Shown here in pieces: positions 9,360 to 15,873 of a DNA stretch of 22,204 nucleotides. Every line of letters starts with the position of its first letter. Within the stretch, counting starts at the first letter, position 1. A program made the translations under genes and the position numbers. Origin of the DNA: Chara braunii (taxonomy: Eukaryota > Streptophyta > Charophyceae > Charales > Characeae); the NCBI GenBank assembly GCA_003427395.1, contig BFEA01000172.1:910904-933107 (forward strand). Direction: 5' to 3'. Under the pieces are notes generated by a model. That model did not search any database. It was not told where the DNA came from and saw nothing but the letters and a program-made list of their open reading frames with translations.

Positions 9360-11178
9360 GTCACTGCGAAAGTCAGGATAACCATTAACAACGCTATCGT
9401 ATCCAGTATTGGTATAGGAGAACATTATGGATGTTACCCCCAAAACAGATATCGGCCCTAAAACAAGCAACTGCTACTTACCTTTGGAGGAACGACCATA
9501 AACTACAGACTTATATCAAAAGGGTAGCATGGGCCCACCTTGCCCAACCAAGAGTCAAAGGAGGCCTGAGAATCATCGACCAGGAGAGGGGAAATCAAAG
9601 CGTTGGTTTTCAAAGTCATCATTAAATTGCTGATGGAGAATGATATCCCATAGGCCCCGTTGGACGGTATTTAGCTGCAATGCCTAGCCCCCAACACAAC
9701 AGAGGAAAGACCAATTCAACCTTTAACATGGCTCACAAATCCAGAGTGGTCCATCCCAAGTAGCCTCAAGGTGGTTGACCGGGAATTTCCCACAACGGCC
9801 ATGGAGTCGGACCTAGCTAATGATTCCCTTTGGGCCTCCATCCTTGCACTATGGAGGGATATCGGCCCAGACAAACTACCACCACCGTCATGGTGGCACG
9901 GCGTCTGGAGACAACCCTGGTTCAGGTATCCCCACATCCTGACCTCGCAAGTCCAACCTTTTTCTATCAAGCACGACTCACATTGGCTGGGATGAGCTAA
10001 AAGGGGTGTCTTCACAGTGGGGGGCCTTTGGGACATGAGAGCTGGTAAGTGGAAAACAGTTGACCACCTTAAACCAGCCCTGAAATACATCCGAAACCTG
10101 AAAGAAAAACTTCACGAGTTGCAGGAAGTCATCCCCATTGCATGGATCAGGGCCCTTAGACAGGGCTCCACCATCCAAGAAGGGGATTGGGTAATCGAAG
10201 CAGTTTCTTTACCTGTCTCAAATTATGGTCCTCTATCGAACCAAAAACTGCCCCGACAGTAAGGCAACACTGAAAGCATATGATCTGGCGCTTCCTAGGG
10301 TTAGAATGACAAGACTAACCAGAAACGAGGACCTCGACAAACAACAGTCCTGGTAAGGCCTCATAAGAGTACGAGTGGTGGGGAATGATGAAGGCGGTTG
10401 GTGGGGCTGTGAGACTGCTACTACAATATGATCTCTTCTATTTAACCCCGAAGAGTGGCAATGGGGTAGAGCCAAACCACCGTCAGTCTGGAAATACGCG
10501 GTCAAAGACTGCTATAGGACGACTCATAAGAGAACCGACACAACTAACATTATAAAAGACAGGTGGCGTCGTGAATCTATACTAAAAAAAGGTGATCTAC
10601 AAATTTTCAGATGGTCCCACTATTTCGGACTAATACCCACCTATGAACGAGCACTCCAATGGCAGATCATATACCCCTGTTTGCCAACTCCAGACTGGGT
10701 GGTATCAAGGTCCCGACTGGAGCAGAAAGGCATGTTGTCGCCCCTCTGTTCTTACTGCGGAGCATCATCCCAAAAGCAGAGAGCGGACCTCGAACACTGC
10801 CTGCTGGACTGTCCAACGACAAACCAGATTTGGCGGTAGTGTGCAGCAACGTGGAACCACCTCACAGGTATTGACCTTCCCTGGGAACCGGTTGTTCTTC
10901 TGCTGGACCAATCCCCACCCTCCACGGTCGTATGGTCACTTTTCCAATCCAACCTCTTTAAATCCACAAGGTTAAAAGTGTTGATGGTAGTGTGGCGGGC
11001 TCGCTGCTCCCTCGAGAGACAAGAACTTGAATATACCTTTGGCTATATCCAAACCATACAACATACTGTTGAAACAATAAAGGATCAACATCCAAAAGAC
11101 CTGGAGAAACCTCAAAGACAAACTGACAACCACTACCGATCAAGCCAAATTGCTGAATACAGCAAGACCCTCGAATAG
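9360..11178 (+). pseudogene. Second LINE: 5'-truncated, broken ORF2 (post-RT and zf-RVT)
   Basis: The translation begins with KVRITINNAI (9360 region), shifts frame near 9425, then gives LPPKQISALKQATATYLWR and RVKGGLRIIDQERGN, the conserved post-RT blocks of plant LINE ORF2. Open parts follow at 9771-9992 and 10017-10260 in one frame separated by a TGA, and then at about 10420-10980 in shifted frames. A zf-RVT zinc motif lies at 10747-10812 (Cys 10747, 10756; His 10795; Cys 10810), followed by QIWR and a stop. The C-terminal region is open to 11178. The RT core is absent. The sequence differs clearly from the first LINE, so it is another family. Several stops sit where Trp is expected (for example after MENDIP and HWLG), consistent with G-to-A decay. 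Confidence 0.8.
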
Positions 11179-11541
11179 ACGTGGCTTGATCCAACACAAA
11201 AGATCGCGTCGTTAGACGGGCACAAAAACCTCACATGAAAGCCCTGGCGGAAGGATGAACGCAGATGGCAATGGAAAGCGGTGCCTACATTCAATTGACA
11301 ATCACCAAGACAACCAGTTCTGGTAGTCCCTTCACCTCGATGTGCCCACCCAGATGAGATGGGAAGCCCCGATCACACAACAAATCACACAAACCCACCA
11401 CTCCTGGACACCCCTCCCCCGATTACCCTTCTCAGCCTCCTGCCCCCGTCGAAACCCAACTGCTGCCGGAGGGATCTCCACCACAAACTACCCGTCCCCT
11501 TCAAAACCATTGCCATCAGGTCCACCCCCTCGGCCTGGAGG
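11179..11541 (+). other. Probable 3' flank or UTR of the second LINE, cut by adapter
   Basis: No gene is visible. The right part (11395-11530) is C-rich and pyrimidine-biased. The sequence stops abruptly at the adapter, so the natural 3' end of this LINE copy is not shown. Confidence 0.4.
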
Positions 11542-11579
11542 CTGTCTCTTATACACATCTAGATGTGTATAAGAGACAG
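11542..11579. other. Nextera mate-pair junction adapter (assembly artefact)
   Basis: Positions 11542-11560 read CTGTCTCTTATACACATCT and 11561-11579 read AGATGTGTATAAGAGACAG. These are two exact 19-bp Tn5 mosaic ends in inverted orientation, forming a perfect 38-bp palindrome. It is the circularisation junction used in Nextera mate-pair libraries. No transposon body lies between the ends. The 9 bp on each side differ (GCCTGGAGG left, GTAGGTACA right), so this is not a real Tn5 insertion, which would leave a 9-bp duplication. Any reading frame across this point is artificial. Confidence 0.98.
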
Positions 11580-11752
11580 GTAGGTACAACATAAGGTTTT
11601 CTTTGACTTAGACTAGAACTATTCATACCTGATGTTCATTGATGTGCATTGAAGCTAAACCGGCTGATGCTTCCGGGATAACTCCGGGTTGAATTGTGAG
11701 GTCCCTGGCCTCGTGGTAAATGTGGTTTTGGAATATGATAAGACTTGTTTTC

Positions 11753-11793
<41 letters not shown>
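11580..11793 (+). mobile_element. Retroposon-like 3' end with A40 tail
   Basis: About 170 bp of non-coding sequence end in an uninterrupted A40 (11754-11793). The abrupt long A tract suggests the 3' end of a young LINE, SINE or processed transcript. Its upstream part is cut off by the adapter at 11579, so neither the element nor its target-site duplication can be recognised. It may be the 3' end of a LINE related to the one left of the junction, but that link is only an inference. Confidence 0.5.
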
Positions 11794-11798
<5 letters not shown>

Positions 11799-11931
11799 TG
11801 TATCTTTCCACCATCTAGGGGAAGATACACCCCCCATTTCATCCAATGGGCGACGAGTGCAACGAGTCCAATGGTCTGTAAGTAGGGTGCCTACAAAGGC
11901 ATCAATCACTCACCACACCCCTCTACAAATG

Positions 11932-12033
11932 TGGCGATGGCCCTCGGTATTAGGCCAAGCTAGCGGATAGATACACTCGCCATTATTTAGTTTTTGTCTT
12001 TTCCACATTTGGCTACTGGTCCGGCGAGGACCT
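11932..12033 (+). repeat. Degenerate copy of the ~125-bp foldback element
   Basis: The segment CCAAGCTAGCGGATAGATAC, then TTTTTGTCTTTTCCACATTT and CCGGCGAGGACC, aligns with the middle and right arm of the clearer copies at 12468-12594 and 12600-12721. The left arm is not clear. Confidence 0.5.
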
Positions 12034-12035
12034 AT

Positions 12036-12197
12036 CGGCCTCTCTTTGCCACACCACTGTCGAAACGTGAGAAAGACAAACATGAAAAAAAAAAAAGAAA
12101 AAAAAGACAAACATGTGGCGGGCGCATCTGGCCATGTTCTAGCGAGACGTTCATAATTCTCATTTTGCACGTTTCGAGAGTGCTGTGGCGATCTCCC
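12036..12197 (-). mobile_element. Foldback element copy in inverted orientation, interrupted by an A-rich insert
   Basis: Reading from the left, this copy matches the reverse complement of 12600-12721: TTGCCACACCACTGTCGAAACGTGA near the left end, CATTTTGCACGTTTCGAGAG and GCTGTGGCGAT at the right end. Its arms are therefore inverted repeats of each other. The extra length comes from the A-rich insert and duplicated target at 12072-12115. No coding capacity is present. Confidence 0.75.
12072..12115 (+). repeat. A-rich insert with perfect 13-bp flanking duplication
   Basis: AAAGACAAACATG is present at 12072-12084 and 12103-12115, with only 18 A-rich bases (one G) between. The related element copy at 12600-12721 has, on its minus strand, an uninterrupted AAAGACAAAAATGTGGCGG at the matching place, which is the empty site. 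The duplicated word begins AAAGA, like LINE endonuclease targets. Confidence 0.8.
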
Positions 12198-12212
12198 AAA
12201 GCCCAACCAATT

Positions 12213-12262
12213 CAATTACCTGTAGGAAAACAAAAAAAAAAACAAAAGAAACAATTACCTGT
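12213..12262 (+). repeat. A-rich insert with 11-bp flanking duplication
   Basis: CAATTACCTGT occurs at 12213-12223 and at 12252-12262. The 28 bases between are AGGAAAAC followed by A-rich sequence. This has the structure of a target-site duplication around an A-tail with almost no body. Confidence 0.75.
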
Positions 12263-12292
12263 CGAATCTGGACAGGACGGCCTTTCAGGCAC

Positions 12293-12349
12293 TTGGACGC
12301 TTTCGGTTTATCTTTTTTTCTTTTTTCTTTGAAAGATTTGGACGCTTTC
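12293..12349 (-). repeat. T-rich insert with 12-bp flanking duplication
   Basis: TTGGACGCTTTC occurs at 12293-12304 and 12338-12349. The 33 bases between are mostly T with isolated C. On the minus strand this reads as a duplication beginning GAAAGC, a few bases (ATCTTTC), an A/G-rich tail and the duplication again. Confidence 0.75.
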
Positions 12350-12467
12350 TGGACCCCCGACGGACTCGAAATGTACTTTTCAAATGCACCTAGTCGTTAA
12401 ATGCTCCGAATGCATGTGAAGTGTTGTGTAGTGAGACGACGCCCGCCGTAAATCGTTGAACCTCTAC

Positions 12468-12594
12468 GGGCATCGCCACACCAGTCTCGAAATGTGCAAA
12501 ATGAAGATGAACTTCCTCCTCCAAGCTCGCCAGATGCATGCCCCACATTTCTGTCTTTTTCACATTTCAAGTCAAGTGTGGTGTGGCGAAGCCC
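12468..12594 (+). mobile_element. Foldback (MITE-like) element, copy 3
   Basis: This 127-bp unit has termini GGGCATCGCCACACCA and TGGTGTGGCGAAGCCC, which are inverted repeats with 15 of 16 positions matching. The complementarity continues inward with gaps (CTCGAAATGTGCAAAATG on the left, CTTTTTCACATTTCAAG on the right). It has no coding capacity and lies 5 bp from the next copy in the same orientation. Confidence 0.8.
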
Positions 12595-12599
12595 TATGA

Positions 12600-12721
12600 G
12601 GGCATCGCCATCGCCAAACCACTCTTGTCTTGAACTGTGCAAAATGAGAATGAACTTCCCGCTGGATGCATCCGCCACATTTTTGTCTTTTTCACATTTC
12701 GAGAGTGGTGTGGCGAGGCCC
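12600..12721 (+). mobile_element. Foldback (MITE-like) element, copy 4
   Basis: This 122-bp unit begins GGGCATCGCC and ends GTGGTGTGGCGAGGCCC. It is homologous to 12468-12594 and, inverted, to 12036-12197. It preserves the sequence that is interrupted by the A-rich insert in the inverted copy and so serves as the internal empty-site reference. Confidence 0.8.
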
Positions 12722-12722
12722 A

Positions 12723-12779
12723 AAGGCGGTAGAATTTTCCCAAAAAAAAAAAAAAAAAAAAAAAAAAAGGCGGCAGAAT
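12723..12779 (+). repeat. A27 insert with 13-bp near-perfect flanking duplication
   Basis: AAGGCGGTAGAAT at 12723-12735 and AAGGCGGCAGAAT at 12767-12779 differ at one base. Between them are TTTCCC and a long A run (12742-12768, partly shared with the second copy). The insert abuts the right end of the foldback element copy 4. Confidence 0.7.
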
Positions 12780-12869
12780 CGAACATGCATCGTTGAAGTT
12801 TTGTGCGGCGCTGATCCTGCCGTCTTCCCGCCAACACATCGCCTCCTGAAAAAAGAGCAGGCTTCTCAA

Positions 12870-12945
12870 AATTCACTGAAAACAAATTTTCACTGAAAAA
12901 AAAAAATCACAGGAAAAAAAATCACAGGGAAAAAAAAAAATGGAG
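12870..12945 (+). repeat. A-rich stretch with nested short duplications
   Basis: TTCACTGAAAA recurs 17 bp apart (12872 and 12889), and TCACAGG recurs 16 bp apart just downstream, each followed by A runs. This may be two more very short A-tail insertions or ordinary slippage. The units are too short to decide. Confidence 0.5.
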
Positions 12946-13260
12946 GACGCCTTACAACCCCCCCGGGACTTTTTTGTCCTTTTCTCCCTTTAGGCCTACT
13001 ACCGTGGATAGTGACCGTAGATAACGAAGATCAACGGCCGAAATATCCTAATTTGCGGAAGTGGGACCTTGCCCAGTAGGGCTCCGCGCGTGGTAGGGTG
13101 GTATTTCGGACAAACCGCATTAGCGTCTATTTCGGGTCTGTTCGTTTGTTCACATGTTTCTGTTAGGAAACGAGTTCCCTCAGGACAACGATTGCCTGCC
13201 GCTGCCCGCAATCACCGCGGGTCTGGTCCTTGGCCTCTACAACACCCTCCAGTCCATTGG
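12946..13260. other. Non-coding sequence, no gene seen
   Basis: I see no homology or repeat that I can support. A TATA-like word with an inverted CCAAT box (ATTGGCTTTATAAG) ends the stretch at about 13257-13270, but there is no reading frame behind it that I would trust. Confidence 0.4.
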
Positions 13261-13270
13261 CTTTATAAGA

Positions 13271-13310
13271 AAAAGAGACGAAAAAAGAAAAAAGAAAAAA
13301 AAAGAGACGA
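13271..13310 (+). repeat. A/G-rich insert with 11-bp flanking duplication
   Basis: AAAAGAGACGA lies at 13271-13281 and again at 13300-13310, with A6G-type sequence between. The pattern matches the other A-rich inserts in this part of the window. Confidence 0.65.
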
Positions 13311-13379
13311 GTTCCGTGGCGAGCGTCGCAATGCTGTCGCAGCATCTTCTCGTCCCTGCCACTGTTCCCCACCTCCGCA

Positions 13380-13438
13380 CATATGCGATACCCTTTCTTT
13401 TTTCTTTTTTCTTTTTTCTTTTTTTCCATGTGCGATAC
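13380..13438 (-). repeat. (T6C)n insert with 12-bp flanking duplication
   Basis: CATATGCGATAC at 13380-13391 and CATGTGCGATAC at 13427-13438 differ at one base. Between them is a regular TTTTTTC heptamer array. On the minus strand it is a G-punctuated A-tail, as in 12293-12349. Confidence 0.7.
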
Positions 13439-13479
13439 TTCGGCAACGTCAATGTAGCGCAATGGCCCAATTCCCCTCC

Positions 13480-13560
13480 TCTCCTCTCTCCTCTCTCCCT
13501 CACCCGTGCCCTCTCCTCTCTCCCTCACCCGTGCCCTCTCCTCTCTCCTCTCTCNCCACT
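13480..13560. repeat. Pyrimidine minisatellite with ambiguous base
   Basis: CTCTCC-type low-complexity sequence contains a 25-bp unit repeated at least twice (TCCCTCACCCGTGCC at 13496 and 13521). A single N at 13555 lies at the end of the tract, showing an unresolved base or a closed assembly gap. Copy number here should not be trusted. Confidence 0.85.
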
Positions 13561-13728
13561 CCCAGCACTACCTGAGTCACCCTCCCCTGCCTCCCTCCTA
13601 CCCTCTTAAGATCACCCTTGCGCAACCCTGGCCAGGCAACGACGAACACAAGCAGCAGCAGGGACAAGCGTTCTAGACTGCAAACAACCTAAGGCTTCCA
13701 AACATTGGAAGACAATATCCAGTTGACA

Positions 13729-13793
13729 TAGCTCAGTGGTTAGAGCAGCGGTTGGAAATGCGCATAGTGGTATGTGGTTGCGGGTTACAATCC
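13729..13793 (+). other. tRNA-like A and B boxes (decayed tRNA or SINE head)
   Basis: TAGCTCAGTGG at 13729-13739 fits the RNA polymerase III A box. GGTTACAATCC at 13783-13793 matches 9 of 11 positions of the B box. A D-arm (GCTC / GAGC) and a T-arm stem (TGCGG / CCGCA) can be drawn, but the acceptor and anticodon stems do not pair well. A functional tRNA is therefore unlikely, and a tRNA-derived SINE head or a pseudo-tRNA is more plausible. It abuts the truncated end of the gypsy element. Confidence 0.4.
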
Positions 13794-13820
13794 GCAGCCT
13801 TGTGCATGGACACCGGCAGA

Positions 13821-13896
13821 CCCGTAGAGAAACGGGTGCCAGCAAGGGCCCGTGGTTCGTTACAAGGATGAACTTCCGCCCGTAGAGAAACGGGTG
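13821..13896. repeat. 18-bp hairpin-forming direct repeat at the gypsy break point
   Basis: CCCGTAGAGAAACGGGTG is present at 13821-13838 and at 13879-13896, 58 bp apart. Each copy folds with a CCCGT/ACGGG stem. Around the second copy the stem extends to 12 bp (ACTTCC...GGAAGT). The second copy encodes part of RNase H (HPFLYGRKF on the minus strand). The first lies just outside the recognisable coding region and may be a duplicated scrap made when the element was broken. Confidence 0.6.
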
Positions 13897-14907
13897 GAAG
13901 TGTTGAATTCCCTAGACCACAACGTAGCATTCCTCTTGAGGCGCTGAGTCATTCTTTCTCTCGTCCGACACCGTCCGCGAAGCATACTCAACCACGTGTT
14001 CTCGGTTGTCCTTCCCTTTCTGAACCAGGATAGTGTAGATTGCTTCGGGCTGCCATTCAGTAATGAGTAGGAACTGGCACTCGGGATCGGGCCGGATTAA
14101 AATAGGCGCAGAGGCCAGGGCCTCTTTCAGAGTGGAAAAGACCCGTTCACACTCCGGGTCCCAGTTCAGCGGCTGGTCCTTCCGTAGGAGGTTCGTCAGA
14201 GGCCGAGCGATTACCACAAATCCCTTAATAAACCGTCGGTAATACGAGGCAAGTCCCAGAAAGGCTCGGACTTGTGTCAATGACGTGGGCGTGGGTGCTT
14301 CCCGAACCGCCTCGACTTTCCTCGAATCCGGTCTCAAGCATCCTCGGGTTACCACGTACCATAGGAACGAGATATCGGACAGGAAAAATTCGCTCTTCTC
14401 CAATGCAATCTTGAAACCAGCATCCCATAGCGCGCCAAGTGTCCATTCAATATGCTGCGTGTGCCTGTGGAATGACTCAGAATACACCAAAATATCGTCC
14501 ATGTACACAATAACGCAAAAATTGATCATTCCCTAAGTTAACCGGATTTTGTTTACAAAGTTCTGAAAGGTGACGTTCATCGCCCTCTGAAAGGTCGCCG
14601 GTGCATTGCATATACCCATAGGACAACGGACCCATTGCCATGTGCCCTCAAATAGTACAAATGCAGTCGTCGGTCGATCCTTTTCCCTTACGAGGATATG
14701 GTGGAACCCGTGCCGAATATCACATTTACTAAAATAATTAGCACATCCAATCGCATCCAGCAAGTTGTCAATCTGAGGGAGGGGGTACATGTTCTTGATC
14801 GTGATATCATTCAACTTCCGATAATTGATGCATATGCGAATCGACCCATTTTTCTTCGGGACCAGAACTACGGGGAAGAACAAGGACTCGTAGCGGACTC
14901 TATCCAA
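13850..14907 (-). pseudogene. Ty3/gypsy reverse transcriptase and RNase H remnant
   Basis: One frame runs through from 14907, interrupted by TAG at 14533-14535 and TAG at 13912-13914. RT blocks are visible: FFPVVLVPKKNGSIRICINY, KCDIRHGFHHI (motif A Asp kept), GICNAPATFQRAM, and the catalytic YMDDILVYS (family YxDD). Next comes the connection region FLGLASYYRRFIKGF. RNase H follows: the usual first catalytic Asp region (TDxS) reads ITEWQ, so the Asp appears lost; EYASRTVS is recognisable. Past the last TAG the frame still reads HPFLYGRKF and VTNHGPL before homology ends. The enzyme would copy the element RNA and remove the template. This copy is defective. Confidence 0.88.
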
Positions 14908-15208
14908 CTGTTGGCCTCGCTGCCTTCCGTTTCGCGAGCGAGTAACGATAAGGTTTGCAATGGATCGGGGGGTGGTTGCTGGTCTGGATTTCGTGATGGA
15001 TTATCAGAGATAATCCGATATTCGCCTCATCGATGCTGATATCGTTCCGATACTCTGTTAGGATATCCGCAATTAGTTGGTGGGTTTCGTCAGGCACGCA
15101 TTCCGGTACGTGTAATTCATAGGGTTGTCCGTGAATGACGACTGTCATGTGCCTAGTGCGTATTGTTTTCATGTCTTGGGGCGGCGGGGAAGAGATGAAA
15201 CCGACCAC
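14900..15208 (-). pseudogene. Ty3/gypsy RT N-terminal segment, frameshifted
   Basis: This piece carries the pre-RT segment, with HHEIQTSNHPPIHCKPYRYS, matching the conserved block where polymerases of this clade begin (a dipeptide PI followed by a PYR motif). Its frame differs from both neighbours, so there is one shift on each side (near 15200 and 14905). Confidence 0.8.
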
Positions 15209-15873
15209 CAGGAGAACATAGTGGCCACCATCTGAGCTTCCCAGTACCGGATGGCCACGTGTTCTTCGGGGGTTATCCCATCCGCAATGTCCCGGGGGTC
15301 TACTGATTTCTCGGCAAATGTTATTCCGATTTCGAACAACGAGGCTTCAGGGCACCCAGAGGGTTCCGGAATCTGTGTTTCCGCTTCCAGACGCAACAAT
15401 CGTATCTCCTTTTCCATGGTAAGGAGTGATCGGGGAGGTAAGTCTGTAACGTCGCAGAAGGATCGTTTGTCCACATATCGTGGAAGCAACGGGGTGGTGC
15501 CCTCGTACAGGGTCCGAGGGGGTTCCGAAGAATCGGGCAGTCTCGACACTTGTACTAATGGTTCCCCGATGATCAGGGTCCGAGTCCATCGGGTTTTCTC
15601 TTCGGTAAGTACGAAAGTTCTCGTCGTTTTCTGCCGGACCGGGTAACTGATTACTCTACGTGCCAGTTCCTGGATCACCGGGTCGGCTTCATTGTCACTC
15701 TCTGAATCTTCGGGAAGCGACGACACCTGTTCCTCGCTGGATGTCTCAGAATCATCCGCCCGTCCCTCCCATGCGGTCATTCGGATTGGCCCACCTACCC
15801 CTAGCTGGATCTTTCGTCGACTTAACCGTCGTGCGGAGGGTGAGACGCATAGGAATTGTATGTGGCTTGCCAC
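15169..15873 (-). pseudogene. Unassigned region between protease and RT
   Basis: About 210 residues are open in one frame between the protease and RT segments. The usable part probably begins near 15830, where the protease frame should hand over. It is acidic at the start (DDSETSSEEQ, EDSESDNEAD) and then contains LPPRSLLTMEKEIRLLRLEA, but I do not recognise a domain. Many Ty3/gypsy elements have a shorter linker here. It may be a lineage-specific spacer or a decayed domain. Confidence 0.5.

Noticed and set aside
9045-9461. 138-codon frame as a host gene
   Set aside because: Its first half is tandem repeat sequence. Only the last third, about KVRITINNAI onward, resembles LINE ORF2.
11342-11572. 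Open frame running into the adapter
   Set aside because: Its last residues (LLYTSRCV) are translated adapter. The frame exists only because of the artificial join.
11542-11579. A natural Tn5/IS50-type insertion or a regulatory palindrome
   Set aside because: Exact engineered mosaic ends with no transposon between them and no 9-bp target duplication in a plant-like genome point to library adapter.
13069-13609. Long overlapping open frames on both strands
   Set aside because: They run through A-rich, T-rich and CT-rich simple repeats and an N. The translations are Lys/Phe/Ser/Pro low complexity with no domain.
13721-13815. Functional tRNA gene
   Set aside because: The D-arm, T-arm and boxes are visible, but the acceptor and anticodon stems do not pair and the T loop is one base too long.
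15169-15873. Programmed frameshift between protease and RT
   Set aside because: I see no clear slippery site plus structure, and other shifts and stops surround it. Decay explains it better.
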